From Paracoccus aminophilus JCM 7686 (GTDB taxonomy: Bacteria; Pseudomonadota; Alphaproteobacteria; Rhodobacterales; Rhodobacteraceae): DNA of 64,000 bases. Under the pieces are notes generated by a model. It was not told the DNA's origin and did no database searches. It saw only the letters and a program-made list of their open reading frames with translations. A program made the translations under genes and the position numbers. Shown here in pieces: positions 12,517 to 24,864 of this stretch; the first letter of the stretch is position 1, and each line of letters opens with the position of its first letter. The stretch is from the NCBI RefSeq assembly GCF_000444995.1, contig NC_022041.1, positions 2,206,001-2,270,000 on the forward strand, read 5' to 3'.

Positions 12517-13082
12517 TATCCGACCTCTTTCATGGAATTCTGAAGGGATGCGAGCTTGGAACGGATCGAGCTGTCGATCATTTCTGATCCCAGCTTGACG
12601 ATCATCCCGCCGATGAGCCCTTCATCGACGCGCGTATTGAGTTTGACCGTTTTTCCCGATTTCTGGGCAAGCGTCTCGGTCAGACGCTTTTTCTGATCGG
12701 CCGACAGCTCTTGCGCGCTGACGACGTCTGCGGTGACTTCACCGCGCGCATCCGCGATCAGTGCCTGCAGACGAGCTGCAAGCTGCGGAAGCGTGAACAG
12801 ACGACGGTTCTGCGCCATCAGACGCAGGGTATTGCCAAAGGCCGGCGCGAGACCAAGCTTGTCGGCCAGCGCACCAATTGCGGCGCCTTGCTGTTCGCGG
12901 GTGTAGATCGGCGATGCGATCAGGTCACGCAGCTCGTCGCTCTCCTTGAGCGCGGTCGCGAGACCATCGACCTGAGACGACAATGCATCAATCCCGCCCG
13001 ACTCCTTAACGAGATCGAACAGTGCCTGGGCATAGCGTCCGGCGATATCTGCGGAAATCGAAGCGGAATTTGCCACGGTCAT
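12516..13082 (-). CDS. atpH: F1F0 ATP synthase subunit delta
   Basis: A 188-residue delta subunit (OSCP), the joint between the peripheral stalk and F1. The N-terminal helical domain ([13 protein letters not shown]) and the C-terminal segment [25 protein letters not shown] are recognisable. Start 13082 was chosen because MTVANSAS follows a GGAAGG site; an open frame extends upstream to 13244 but encodes Arg/Pro-rich sequence unlike the family. It is the first gene of the atpHAGDC operon; F0 genes are not in this window, as is usual in this order. Confidence 0.95.
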
Positions 13083-13285
13083 CCTTCCGGTTTGCGCATG
13101 CTCCGCGACGGGCCGTCCATAGGGCGGTCTGTGCGGAGCGGGTCCACGGGGTCGGCGGTTCCTTCCCCTAAAATCACGCGCGGGTCTAGCAGTTGAACGG
13201 TTCTGCTGCAACCGACTCGCGCACAGAAAGTTGAGGTTTCCCACCCTAAGTTGGGTCTGATCTGCGCCATATCAGGGAGGTGGCG

Positions 13286-14068
13286 CTAACGGGGCGAGAC
13301 ATGATGCCGCAGTGCCCCTTCCCGCGCCGGTTTGGGCCGGGCAATCCCTTCGAGCACCTGCATCGGCGAACGCATCCTGACTCGCGCGCTGCGGTCGATC
13401 GGCGCGGCGACCTGCTTGGAGAATTCGGCCATGACCACACCCGCAACCAGCATCCGAGAGATGCGCGCCCCGGTGCGCTCCCACATCTGGGCGCTGCGCA
13501 ACCAGAAGCGACGATCCGAGGGCGGGACATAAAGTGCCGCGGCATTGCGCTCGGGGACGAAGCCCGCTTCGCGCGCCTGGCTCTCCAACTGGCGCAGGCT
13601 GTAGCTGCGGCCATAGCCGAAGGGCGTCGCCTCCGAGCGCGCCCAAAGCCCGGTGCGGTTCGGCACCATCAGCAAAAGCCGCCCGCCGGGGCCGAGCACG
13701 CGCCAGGCCTCTTCCATGATCGCAGTGGGATAATCCGCAGTTTCAAGCGCATGGAGCATCACCACCCGGTCGGCACTGCCGGTATCGAGCGGCCAGGCGG
13801 TTTCGTCGCAAAGCACGGAATGATTCGGCAAACCGGCTGGCCAGGCCATCACGCCCTGCGGCCCCGGCATCAGCGCGGTCACGCGCCGCGCGCGCGACAG
13901 ATAGGGTCGCAACAAAGGCGCGGCGAAGCCATAGCCGACCATGGTCATCCCGCCCAGTTTCTCGGCCGGCCAGAAGTCGAGCAGTCGGTCGCGCAAGATC
14001 CGCTGCACCACGCGCCCAAGCGCACGGTTATAGTAGAACGCTTTCAGATCGACGACGTCGTGATGCAT
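13286..14068 (-). CDS. Class I SAM-dependent methyltransferase
   Basis: A 260-residue methyltransferase-like protein. The SAM-binding region reads TMVGYGFAAPLL, an unusual version of the glycine-rich motif I, then VTALMPGPQG, DRVVMLHALETAD and EAWRVLGPGGRLLLMVPNRTG, which is the usual post-I/motif II-III pattern. Start 14068 (MHHDVVDLKAFYY) was chosen because the family typically starts there. It is divergent from gloB, an arrangement frequent in Rhodobacterales. Substrate unknown. Confidence 0.8.
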   Translation of the reverse strand: MHHDVVDLKAFYYNRALGRVVQRILRDRLLDFWPAEKLGGMTMVGYGFAAPLLRPYLSRARRVTALMPGPQGVMAWPAGLPNHSVLCDETAWPLDTGSADRVVMLHALETADYPTAIMEEAWRVLGPGGRLLLMVPNRTGLWARSEATPFGYGRSYSLRQLESQAREAGFVPERNAAALYVPPSDRRFWLRSAQMWERTGARISRMLVAGVVMAEFSKQVAAPIDRSARVRMRSPMQVLEGIARPKPAREGALRHHVSPR

Positions 14069-14163
14069 CGCGCCCCTTGCAACCTGCGGCAATCCCTCCG
14101 AACCTGACAACAGACTGCACGAAGATGCCAGAACGATTTCTGCGCCAGGAAGGGAATTTGCCA

Positions 14164-14910
14164 ATGACACTCGAACTCATACCGGTCCGCTGCCTGACTG
14201 ACAATTTCGCATGGCTGCTGCACGGCAATGGCAAGACCGCGCTGATCGACGCCCCCGAGGCGACCCCTATCCTTGCCGAGCTTGAGGCGCGGGGCTGGTC
14301 GCTGGATCTGATCGTGCTGACCCATCACCACGACGACCATATCCAGGCCACGGCCGAGCTCGTCGCCAAGACCGGCGCCAAGGTTGCGGGCAATGGCGCG
14401 GACGCCCATCGCCTGCCCCCGCTCGACATCACGCTTGCCCCCGGCGGCACCCTTGAAATCTGCGACGAGACTGCCGACATACTCGACGTCTCCGGCCATA
14501 CGATCGGCCACATTGCCGTGCATTTGCCGCAATCGCACTATGCCTTTACTGCCGACAGCCTGATGGCGATCGGCTGCGGGCGTCTTTTCGAGGGCAATGC
14601 ACCGATGATGTGGGAAAGCCTCACGCGGCTGAACGCCCTGCCCGGCGAAACGCTGATCTGCTCGGGACATGATTATTGCCGCGGCAATGGCGCCTTCGCG
14701 CTGTCGGTCGAGCCCGGCAATGAAGCGTTGAAACAGCGTCTGGCCGACGTCGCCGCAGGTCGCAAGATCTGCGCTTTGGCCAGTCTCGACGAAGAGCGCG
14801 CCACGAACCCCTTCCTTCGGGTTCATGCTTTGCGCGCGTCGCTCGGGCTGGAAAATGCCCCGGACGCCGAGGTCTTCGCGCGGCTGAGGAAAATGAAGGA
14901 TGAGTTTTGA
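14164..14910 (+). CDS. gloB: Hydroxyacylglutathione hydrolase (glyoxalase II)
   Basis: A 248-residue metallo-beta-lactamase-fold enzyme that hydrolyses S-lactoylglutathione to lactate in methylglyoxal detoxification. The metal motif THHHDDH lies at residues 53-59, the second site in DVSGHTIGHI, the DSL aspartate in TADSLMAIGCGRLFEG, and the glutathione-binding end in CSGHDYCRGN plus NPFLR. The start follows an AGGAAGGGA site. Divergent from the methyltransferase. Confidence 0.93.
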   Translation: MTLELIPVRCLTDNFAWLLHGNGKTALIDAPEATPILAELEARGWSLDLIVLTHHHDDHIQATAELVAKTGAKVAGNGADAHRLPPLDITLAPGGTLEICDETADILDVSGHTIGHIAVHLPQSHYAFTADSLMAIGCGRLFEGNAPMMWESLTRLNALPGETLICSGHDYCRGNGAFALSVEPGNEALKQRLADVAAGRKICALASLDEERATNPFLRVHALRASLGLENAPDAEVFARLRKMKDEF

Positions 14911-15007
14911 AGGGCCTGACCGAGCGGGGTCGTCTCAGGCCGAGTGCGCTCAGAGGATCACAACTTGAGCAACATTCACAAAATCACAACCCTTCTACCG
15001 GTTCTCA

Positions 15008-15048
15008 CTTGAATCCCCAGAAATTCCACTAATTCTTAACATAAGAAT
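15008..15048 (+). promoter_or_regulatory. Candidate clpA control region: CTTGAA box and palindrome
   Basis: A CTTGAA hexamer at 15008-15013 resembles the -35 of heat-shock sigma32 promoters, and the perfect palindrome ATTCTTA-ACA-TAAGAAT follows at 15032-15048. Heat-shock control of clpA would make sense, but the -10 match is poor. Inference only. Confidence 0.3.
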
Positions 15049-15114
15049 GACAGTCTGGACAGGTGGGCCAAGAATAGGTCCATACCCGCCAGCCGACTGA
15101 CAGGAGCCAATGTC

Positions 15115-17436
<2,322 letters not shown>

Positions 17437-17440
17437 CGAA

Positions 17441-17466
17441 AAAGGGCGGCCCTCGGGCCGCCCTTT
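17441..17466. terminator. Bidirectional terminator between clpA and mfd
   Basis: A long perfect stem AAAGGGCGGC / GCCGCCCTTT lies between the convergent clpA and mfd genes. It has T-rich sequence on the plus side and a matching A-run on the other, so it can serve both. Confidence 0.85.
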
Positions 17467-17502
17467 CCTTTTGCAGATTCCCTTTCCGACCGCGCGCACC
17501 GC

Positions 17503-20500
17503 TTAGGCGCGCGCCTTGCCTTCCTTGATCTTCGCCGCCAGATCGCGGGCGATCCCGAAGGCGCCCTTGATCTTCTCGGCATCATTGGCCCAGTCGCGAC
17601 GGATAACGATCTTGTTGTCGGTGACCTTAGCCTGCCCACGCTGATCGTTAAGGAATTCAACCAACCCTGCGGGGTTCGGGAATTTGTCCTGATAGAACTG
17701 CACCGTCGCGCCCTTCGGCCCGGCATCGAGCTTGGCGATATTGGCCCGCTTGGCCATCGCCTTGATGCGAATGACCAGCAAAAGCGTATTCACTTCGCGT
17801 GGGAGCGCGCCGAACCGGTCAATGAGTTCGGCGGCAAAGCCCTCGAGCTCGACCTTGGTCGTCAGCTCCGACAGGCGGCGATACAGCCCCAGCCGCACGT
17901 CGAGATCGGGGATATAGCTCTCCGGGATCGTGACCGGCACGCCAAGGTTCAATTGCGGCGCCCAACCGTCATCCGGCGTGCCCTCGATCTCACCCGATTT
18001 CAGCTTGGCAATCGTTTCCTCGAGCATCTGTTGATAAAGCTCGAAGCCAACCTCCTTGATATGACCGGATTGTTCTTCGCCCAGAAGGTTCCCCGCCCCG
18101 CGCAGATCGAGATCTTGCGAGGCCAGATTGAAGCCCGCACCAAGGCTGTCGATCGAGCCCAGAAACTTCAGCCGCCGCATCGCCTGCGGCGTCAGCGCAA
18201 CTCGCGGCTTCGTGGTCAGATAGCAATAGGCGCGCGTCTTCGAGCGCCCGACCCGGCCCCGGATCTGATAAAGTTGCGACAGTCCGAACATATCCGCGCG
18301 CCAGACCACCATCGTATTCGCGGTCGGAATATCGAGCCCGCTTTCGACAATGGTCGTCGCCAGCAGCACATCATGGCTGCCGTCGTAAAATGCGTTCATC
18401 CGCTCATCGAGATCACCGGCGGCAAGCTGGCCATGAGCGACGATATAGCTGACCTCCGGCACATTCTGCTTCAGCCAATCCTCGATCTCGGGTAGATCCG
18501 ACAGCCGCGGCACGACGAAGAAGCTTTGCCCGCCGCGATATTTCTCGCGCAGAAGCGCCTCGCGCGTGGTGACCGTGTCGAATTCGCTGACATAGGTACG
18601 GATCGAAAGGCGGTCGACGGGCGGCGTGCCGATGACCGAGAGATCGCGCACGCCAGTCAGCGACAGCTGCAAGGTGCGCGGGATCGGCGTCGCGGTCAGC
18701 GTCAGGACGTGAATATCGCTGCGCAATTCCTTCAGCCGCTCTTTATGGCTGACACCGAAATGCTGTTCTTCGTCAACGATCAAGAGACCGAGGTTCTTGA
18801 ACTTCACCTGTTTGGCCAGCACGGCATGGGTGCCGATGACGATATCGACGGTGCCCTCGGCCAGCCCCTTACGCGTTTCGGTCGCGTGCTTGGCGCTCAC
18901 GAAACGCGAGAGCGGGCGGACATTGATCGGCGTGCCGCGGAACCGCTCGGCGAAATTCTTGAAATGCTGGCGCGCGAGCAGCGTCGTTGGCGCGATCACC
19001 GCGACCTGCATCCCCTCCGAGGCGGCAATAAAGGCCGCGCGCATCGCGACTTCGGTTTTGCCGAAGCCGACATCGCCGACGATCAACCGGTCCATCGGCC
19101 GCCCGGCGGCCAGATCGGCGGCAACATCGGCGATGGCCGAGGCCTGATCCTCGGTCTCGGTATAGGGAAAGCGCGCGGCGAAGCTTTCGATCTCGTGAAA
19201 CTGCGGTTCGAGCACCGGCGCCGTGCGCAAGATCCGCTCCGCCGCAATCCGCATGAGCTTGTCGGCAATCTGCTTGATGCGCTCTTTCAGGCGCGCTTTG
19301 CGCGCTTGCCACGCCCCGCCGCCAAGCTTGTCGAGCATGCCCTCTTCATGGCCATAGCGGCTAAGGAGCTCGATATTTTCAACCGGCAGAAACAGCCGAT
19401 CGCCGCCCGCATATTCAAGCGCGACACAATCATGGGGCACGCCAAGCGCCTTGACCGTTTCAAGCCCGGTATAGCGCCCGATGCCGTGCTCGACATGGAC
19501 GACCAGATCGCCCGGAGTCAGGCTTTGGGTATCCTTGAGGAAGTTCTCGGCCTTGCGCCGCTTCTTCGCCCCGCGCACCAACCGGTCGCCCAGCACATCC
19601 TGCTCGGAGATCACGGCAAGATCGCCGGTCGCCGCGCCGTCCGAGACGAAGCCTTCCTCCAGTGGCCAGACCACCAGTCCAAGCGCGCCCTTGCCCTCGG
19701 GCAGATCGCGAATATCCGAGATCAGCGTGGCGCCTTCGACGCCTTCATCGGCGATGAGCCCGGCCAGACGGTCACGCGCCCCCTCCGAGAAACTGGCGAG
19801 AACCACTCGACCAGATGTACGGAGCTTGCGGATATGTTCGGACAACGCCTTGAAGATATTCTTGTTTTCGTCCTGACGTTCGGGCGCAAAATTCCGCCCC
19901 GGACGCCCGCCCGCGTCAAGCACGCCCGGCCCCGGCGGCTGGTGCAACACGGACAGCTTCAGATGACGGCGCGCACCAAGCCAGCGATGCCATTCGGCCG
20001 GGTCGGGGAACATCTCGCCCGGCGGCACCGGGCGATAGGGGCTGTCGGAGCCCTTGCGGTTCAGCGCTTCGCTGCGCGCGTCATATTGTTCGGAAATCGT
20101 ATGCCAACGCGCGTCGAGCACCTGATCGAGATGGTCATCGCTGACCAGGCTCGCGCCCGGCAGATAGTCAAAGAGGCTTTCCATCCGCGCGTGGAACCAC
20201 GGCAGCCATTGCTCCATCCCGGCCATTTTGCGCCCGGCGCTGACCCCTTCGTAAAGCGGGTCATTGGTGCCGCCGCCATAAGTCGAGCGATAGCTTTGGC
20301 GAAAGCGCGTGATCGCGGGCTCGTCGAGAATGACTTCGGACATCGGCGCGAGCTCAACGCCCGAGAGCTTGTCGGTGGTGCGCTGGGTTTCCGGATCAAA
20401 GCGGCGCGCGCCGTCCAGAACATCGCCAAAGAGATCAAGCCGGATCGGCCCCCCCTCGCCCGGCGGATAGATGTCGATGATCCCGCCCCGGACCGCATAA

Positions 20501-20955
20501 TCGCCGGGCTCGGTCACGGTTGGCGCCTGCGTAAAGCCCATGCGGATCAGAAAGGCGCGGAGCGCGTTCTCATCCATCCGGTCGCCGACCGCCGCCGAAA
20601 AGCCCGAAGCCTTCACCACCTCGCGCGCGGGCACGCGCTGCAACGCGGCATTGAGCGTCGTCAGCAGGATGAACGGCCCCTTGATCGCACCCTGCGCCAG
20701 AGCGGTGAGCACCGCCATCCGCGAGGCCATGATCCCCGCCGCCGGAGAGATCCGGTCGTAGGGCGTCGTATCCCAGGCCGGGAAATCGAGCACCACGGCC
20801 TTGGGCGCGAAGAACTCGAGCGCCGCGCGCATGGCCGCCATGCGGCGATCGTCGCGGGCGATATGGATGACGGGCGCGCCTCGGGCCAGCTCGCGTGCGA
20901 TGAGGGCCGCATCGAAGCCCTCGGGGGCACCGGAAAGGATCAGTTGGTCGGACAT
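17503..20955 (-). CDS. mfd: Transcription-repair coupling factor
   Basis: A 1150-residue Mfd, which displaces stalled RNA polymerase and recruits UvrA. Visible in order are the N-terminal UvrB-like region (FDAALIARELARGAPVI... PGDYAVRGGIIDIYPPG), the RNA-polymerase-interacting domain (LTPGDLVVHVEHGIGRY), the RecG-like translocase with Walker A DVGFGKTEVA, DEEQHFGV and TATPIPRTL, the TRG region, and the C-terminal UvrA-binding domain. Length and motif order are normal. Confidence 0.96.
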   Translation of the reverse strand: MSDQLILSGAPEGFDAALIARELARGAPVIHIARDDRRMAAMRAALEFFAPKAVVLDFPAWDTTPYDRISPAAGIMASRMAVLTALAQGAIKGPFILLTTLNAALQRVPAREVVKASGFSAAVGDRMDENALRAFLIRMGFTQAPTVTEPGDYAVRGGIIDIYPPGEGGPIRLDLFGDVLDGARRFDPETQRTTDKLSGVELAPMSEVILDEPAITRFRQSYRSTYGGGTNDPLYEGVSAGRKMAGMEQWLPWFHARMESLFDYLPGASLVSDDHLDQVLDARWHTISEQYDARSEALNRKGSDSPYRPVPPGEMFPDPAEWHRWLGARRHLKLSVLHQPPGPGVLDAGGRPGRNFAPERQDENKNIFKALSEHIRKLRTSGRVVLASFSEGARDRLAGLIADEGVEGATLISDIRDLPEGKGALGLVVWPLEEGFVSDGAATGDLAVISEQDVLGDRLVRGAKKRRKAENFLKDTQSLTPGDLVVHVEHGIGRYTGLETVKALGVPHDCVALEYAGGDRLFLPVENIELLSRYGHEEGMLDKLGGGAWQARKARLKERIKQIADKLMRIAAERILRTAPVLEPQFHEIESFAARFPYTETEDQASAIADVAADLAAGRPMDRLIVGDVGFGKTEVAMRAAFIAASEGMQVAVIAPTTLLARQHFKNFAERFRGTPINVRPLSRFVSAKHATETRKGLAEGTVDIVIGTHAVLAKQVKFKNLGLLIVDEEQHFGVSHKERLKELRSDIHVLTLTATPIPRTLQLSLTGVRDLSVIGTPPVDRLSIRTYVSEFDTVTTREALLREKYRGGQSFFVVPRLSDLPEIEDWLKQNVPEVSYIVAHGQLAAGDLDERMNAFYDGSHDVLLATTIVESGLDIPTANTMVVWRADMFGLSQLYQIRGRVGRSKTRAYCYLTTKPRVALTPQAMRRLKFLGSIDSLGAGFNLASQDLDLRGAGNLLGEEQSGHIKEVGFELYQQMLEETIAKLKSGEIEGTPDDGWAPQLNLGVPVTIPESYIPDLDVRLGLYRRLSELTTKVELEGFAAELIDRFGALPREVNTLLLVIRIKAMAKRANIAKLDAGPKGATVQFYQDKFPNPAGLVEFLNDQRGQAKVTDNKIVIRRDWANDAEKIKGAFGIARDLAAKIKEGKARA

Positions 20956-21003
20956 ATCGGCTGACCTAAACGCGTGAGGATGGATGTCAAGTTCGCGCCT
21001 GCG

Positions 21004-21561
21004 TCAGAAGCCATAAGGATGGGCCAGAAGCCAAAGCGCGCCCCACCACGCCGCCACCGCAATCACCACGATCGACAGACCGTTGACCACGAAGCGATGG
21101 ATGCGCAATTGCCGCGCGGCATCGGTCGCGGCGCTGGCGGCGCTGATCTCTCCGGCATGGGCGGCGCTCAGAAGCAGCCGCAGGCGCGCGGCTAGGCGAA
21201 AGCGCGCCAAAACGACAAGCCCAAGCGGCAACAAGAGCAAGACCAAAGCCTGCGCCATTTCAAGCCGGTAGCCGAAACCAAGCACCGCAAGCGCCACCAA
21301 AACGAAAACCGAGAGGCCGAAAAGCACCGCCCCTTCACTCGGCCGCGCCCGCCAACGCGGCAGCATCAGCGACAGCCAATCGAGCAGCACGACGCTGGCC
21401 TCTCCCTCACGCTCGCGATAGGCGCGCGCCACCACATCGGGCGGCACGCCAAGCGCGGTGCGCCCAGCCGCGGTCCAAGCCCCGGCCAACAGGACCCAAA
21501 ACCAGATCGAGCTAAAGGACCGACTGGCCAGCAGGCTCAGGAGTTCGTGGAAAAACGACAC
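21004..21561 (-). CDS. Conserved membrane protein of unknown function
   Basis: A 185-residue protein with about four hydrophobic segments: near residues 15-35 (SIWFWVLLAGAWTAAG), 78-100, 103-122 and 156-180. The layout, including the opening RSFSSIWFWVLLA, resembles a Rhodobacterales membrane family often labelled component of the SufBCD complex. That label has little experimental support and no suf genes are nearby. It lies between mfd and hemB and is divergent from hemB. Confidence 0.6.
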   Translation of the reverse strand: MSFFHELLSLLASRSFSSIWFWVLLAGAWTAAGRTALGVPPDVVARAYREREGEASVVLLDWLSLMLPRWRARPSEGAVLFGLSVFVLVALAVLGFGYRLEMAQALVLLLLPLGLVVLARFRLAARLRLLLSAAHAGEISAASAATDAARQLRIHRFVVNGLSIVVIAVAAWWGALWLLAHPYGF

Positions 21562-21742
21562 GGAATCTCTCTTGTCTTGTCTCTTGACATCGCACCCTAG
21601 AGGGCCGCGCGGTCAAGAAAAACCCGCAATCGCCGTGGCGCGCGAGATGGTGCCCGCCGGGGTTGCACCTGCGCCGCGCAGGGTGCACATTCGTCGCGCC
21701 TCCCCGCGCCCCCATTGCCGGGCAAGCCAGGAAAGAACAGAT

Positions 21743-22750
21743 ATGGCCGTCAGCACCTCCCTTCCCGCTTTTCCCGCCACCCGCCTGCGCCGTCTGCGCC
21801 GCACCAAGGCGATCCGTGCTTTGGTGGCCGAAACGACCCTGTCGCCGGCCAATCTGATCTGGCCGATCTTCGTCACCGAGCTTGACAGCGGCGTGGGCGA
21901 AATCCCGTCGATGCCCGGGGTCGAGCGGCTGACGCTGGACGGGGCCAAACGGGCGGCGGAAACCGCGTTGCGCCTTGGCATTCCCGCGATCTGCATTTTC
22001 CCCCATTCCGACCCCGATCTGAAAACCGAGGGCTGCGAGCGCGCCTGGGACCCCGAAAACATCGGCAACCGCGCCATTCGCGCCATCAAGGAGGTCGCGC
22101 CCGAGCTGGCAGTGATGACCGATATTGCGCTCGATCCCTATAATATCAACGGCCATGACGGGCTGGTGAAAGACGGCGTCATCCTCAACGATGAAACCGT
22201 CGAGGCGCTGGTGCGCATGGCTTTGGCACAGGCCGATGCGGGGGCCGATATTCTGGGCCCCTCGGATATGATGGACGGCCGGATTGCCGCGCTGCGCGCC
22301 GGGCTTGAGGCGAACGGCTATGCCGATGTCTCGATCCTGTCCTATGCCGCGAAATTCGCCAGCGGCTTTTATGGCCCGTTCCGCGATGCGGTCGGCGCCT
22401 CGGGGCGGCTCGTCGGCGACAAGAAGACCTATCAGGTCAATCCCGGCAATCGCGAAGAGGCGCTGCGTTGCGTCGCCCGCGATATCGCCGAGGGCGCCGA
22501 TATGGTCATGGTCAAGCCGGGGATGCCCTATCTCGACCTTTGCCGCGAGGTGCGCGACCGCTTCGAGGTCCCGACCTTCGCCTATCAGGTCTCGGGCGAA
22601 TATGCGATGATCGAGGGCGCGATCCGCAACGGCTGGCTCTCGCGCGATGTCGTCATCGAAAGCCTGATCGGCTTCCGGCGCGCGGGCTGTGACGGGATTT
22701 TGACCTATTACGCCCCGGAAGTGGCTGAAAAGCTGGCGCATCTGGGCTAA
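21743..22750 (+). CDS. hemB: Delta-aminolevulinic acid dehydratase (porphobilinogen synthase)
   Basis: A 335-residue HemB, which joins two 5-aminolevulinate molecules to porphobilinogen for haem and bacteriochlorophyll-type pigments. The two Schiff-base lysines are in SYAAKFASGFYGPFRDA and MVKPGMPYLD. The position that holds zinc cysteines in other bacteria reads DIALDPYNINGHDGLV, so this is a non-zinc enzyme. An open frame extends upstream to 21458, but ATG 21743 starts the family-typical sequence. Confidence 0.95.
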   Translation: MAVSTSLPAFPATRLRRLRRTKAIRALVAETTLSPANLIWPIFVTELDSGVGEIPSMPGVERLTLDGAKRAAETALRLGIPAICIFPHSDPDLKTEGCERAWDPENIGNRAIRAIKEVAPELAVMTDIALDPYNINGHDGLVKDGVILNDETVEALVRMALAQADAGADILGPSDMMDGRIAALRAGLEANGYADVSILSYAAKFASGFYGPFRDAVGASGRLVGDKKTYQVNPGNREEALRCVARDIAEGADMVMVKPGMPYLDLCREVRDRFEVPTFAYQVSGEYAMIEGAIRNGWLSRDVVIESLIGFRRAGCDGILTYYAPEVAEKLAHLG

Positions 22751-22807
22751 AGCCCCTATCATCCCGTGGCAAAGGCGGGGAAACCGCCATCAAGGGACGA
22801 GGCGAAT

Positions 22808-23380
22808 ATGCTTAACGATTTCAGGATTTCACGCCGCGCTCTATTCGTCGGCGGTGCTGCCGCCTTGCTGGCTGGCTGCTCGAATGCGGTCGGACAGAAT
22901 GCAGCGGCGCGGCTTGATGCCCGCGTGAATGAGACCAAGAATTTCCTGCTCCAGAACTATCCGGATGCGGGCGGGATGATCCAAAGCGCCAAGGGCGTGC
23001 TCTATATGCCGCTGATGACCGAGGCCGCCTTTGGCATTGGCGGCGCCTATGGACAGGGCGCTCTGCGTATCAACGACGCCACCGTCGACTATTACTCGGC
23101 CACGCAAGCCAGCGTCGGCCTTGCGATTGGCGCCCAGCAATATGCGCATGTGCTGATCTTCCAGACCGACGAGGCACTGTCGAATTTCCGTGCCGCACCC
23201 GGCTGGGTTGCCGAAGCCGGTGCCTATTATGCCCTGCCCGCGCGCGGCGTCTCGCTTGGCGCCGATACGATCAGTGCACAGCAACCGGTCGTCGCGATGA
23301 TTTTCGGCCAATCAGGCCTTATGGCTGGCGCGACCATCGCCGGGACAAAATACACGCGCATCATCCCGTCGAGCTTCTGA
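22808..23380 (+). CDS. YSC84-related / SYLF domain lipoprotein
   Basis: A 190-residue protein with a twin-arginine-like N-terminus (SRRALFVGG) running into a lipobox LLAGC at about residues 18-22, so it is probably a lipoprotein. The rest is the SYLF/Ysc84 domain: SAKGVLYMPLMTEAAFGIGGAYGQG, then lipid-binding-type segments and TIAGTKYTRI at the end. The bacterial role is unknown. An upstream GTG (22766) is possible but less likely. A strong terminator follows. Confidence 0.78.
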   Translation: MLNDFRISRRALFVGGAAALLAGCSNAVGQNAAARLDARVNETKNFLLQNYPDAGGMIQSAKGVLYMPLMTEAAFGIGGAYGQGALRINDATVDYYSATQASVGLAIGAQQYAHVLIFQTDEALSNFRAAPGWVAEAGAYYALPARGVSLGADTISAQQPVVAMIFGQSGLMAGATIAGTKYTRIIPSSF

Positions 23381-23401
23381 GGGCACAGGCCCCACAGAAT
23401 G

Positions 23402-23431
23402 AAAAAAGGCGAGCCCGAGGGCTCGCCTTTT
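23402..23431. terminator. Bidirectional terminator
   Basis: The stem GGCGAGCCC / GGGCTCGCC (23408-23416 with 23419-23427) is flanked by A6 on the left and T4 on the right. It separates the convergent SYLF and transglycosylase genes and suits both. Confidence 0.85.
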
Positions 23432-23452
23432 CTGTCCCTCGTTTTTCTTTAA

Positions 23453-24100
23453 TCAGCGCCCGTTGATGGCGATGACGTAATTCTTGGTTTCCTGATAAGG
23501 CGGGATGCCGCCGTATTTCGCGACCGCAGCCGGGCCCGCATTATAGGCGGCCAAAGCCAGCGGCCAGCTGCCGAAGGTGTTATACATCATGCGCAGATAG
23601 CGCGCGCCGCCTTCGAGATTCTGATAGGGATCGGCCGGATCCACGCCAAGCTTCGCCGCCGTGCCGGGCATCAACTGCGCCAAGCCATGGGCGCCCTTGA
23701 CCGAGCGCGCGCCGGGATTCCAGCCAGATTCCTGCTGGACGAGGCGCAAAAACAGATCCTCGGGAATGCCATGCTTCTTGGCCATCGCCTTGGCATGGGG
23801 CAAATATTGGCTGCGCTTGTTGCCGGTATAGCGGGGAACCGCGGCCGCAAACTCCAGCGCATCGCCGGATTTCGTAGAGACGCTTTCAGGCTTGAGCCGG
23901 TCCGATTTCGCATATTGGCCCGCAAGCCGCGAATCCATCAGCTGAGTCTGACGCGCGAACTGAGCAGCGCGCGACTTGCCCATCTTGCCCGAGCCCATCA
24001 GGCCCTCAGCAGAGGCCGGGACTGCAAGCCCCAGAAAAACCACGGCAAACATGCCGGGGCGCATCAACCGCGCCATCTTACCCGTCTTGCTGGGATGCAT
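23453..24100 (-). CDS. Lytic transglycosylase, SLT domain
   Basis: A 215-residue exported protein with a signal peptide ending ASAEG and a C-terminal soluble-lytic-transglycosylase domain: catalytic Glu in [14 protein letters not shown], then [18 protein letters not shown], then [17 protein letters not shown] and [12 protein letters not shown]. Such enzymes cleave the glycan strands of peptidoglycan in the periplasm. The start may be 24100, 24076 or 24064. It does not lie in a secretion or flagellar operon. Confidence 0.88.
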   Translation of the reverse strand: MHPSKTGKMARLMRPGMFAVVFLGLAVPASAEGLMGSGKMGKSRAAQFARQTQLMDSRLAGQYAKSDRLKPESVSTKSGDALEFAAAVPRYTGNKRSQYLPHAKAMAKKHGIPEDLFLRLVQQESGWNPGARSVKGAHGLAQLMPGTAAKLGVDPADPYQNLEGGARYLRMMYNTFGSWPLALAAYNAGPAAVAKYGGIPPYQETKNYVIAINGR

Positions 24101-24330
24101 TCGACTGCCCCTCTTCGCCGCGCTCTTTTTTGGTACAGACTATACCGATTTATTCCGGCGGCGCTACGCTAGCGCCAGCGGGGGCCCTCCGCAATCGGCG
24201 AAAAGTCGCCGGGTTCCCTTTGCCCTGTGGTAACGCGGCGCCCGGCATGAAGCGCGCATTCTCCTTGCTCCAATGCCGCGGGGCAGGCTAAACCGTTGCG
24301 ACGAAATCGACGGATCAAAGGACCGACAGA

Positions 24331-24864
24331 ATGGCAGGCAGTGTAAACAAGGTAATTCTGGTCGGGAATCTTGGTCAGGACCCCGAAATCCGGAACTTCC
24401 CGAACGGCGGCAAGGTCGCGAACCTGCGGATCGCGACCAGCGAAAGCTGGAAGGATCGCAACTCAGGCGAACGTCGCGAGCGTACGGAATGGCACACGGT
24501 CGCAATCTACTCCGAGCCGCTCGTCCGCGTGGCCGAGCAATTCCTGCGCAAAGGCTCGAAGGTCTATGTCGAGGGCCAGCTCGAAACGCGTAAATGGCAG
24601 GATCAACAAGGCAATGACCGCTATTCGACCGAGGTCGCGCTGCGCCCCTTCCGGTCCGAACTGCATATGCTCGACGGTCGCGGTGGTTCGGGCGGCGGTC
24701 AGGGCGGTGGCTCTTACGGCGGCGGCCGCGATGACTACAATGACGGCGGCTACGGCGGTGGTTCGTCCGGCGGTCCGTCGTCGGGTGGCCAATCTTCCGG
24801 AGGCCAGTCCTCGGGTGGCTATTCCTCGAACCGCCCGGACTTCGACGACGACATCCCGTTCTGA
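24331..24864 (+). CDS. ssb: Single-stranded DNA-binding protein
   Basis: A 177-residue SSB. The OB fold covers about residues 1-110 ([44 protein letters not shown]). A Gly/Ser-rich linker follows, and the acidic tip DDDIPF that docks replication and repair proteins is intact. It binds single-stranded DNA as a tetramer. It is the last core gene before the accessory block. Confidence 0.96.
   Translation: MAGSVNKVILVGNLGQDPEIRNFPNGGKVANLRIATSESWKDRNSGERRERTEWHTVAIYSEPLVRVAEQFLRKGSKVYVEGQLETRKWQDQQGNDRYSTEVALRPFRSELHMLDGRGGSGGGQGGGSYGGGRDDYNDGGYGGGSSGGPSSGGQSSGGQSSGGYSSNRPDFDDDIPF

Noticed and set aside
18526..20964. 812-codon open frame on the plus strand opposite mfd
   Set aside because: It is the shadow of the high-GC mfd coding strand; the encoded sequence is Arg/His/Gly-rich with no domain, while mfd is complete.
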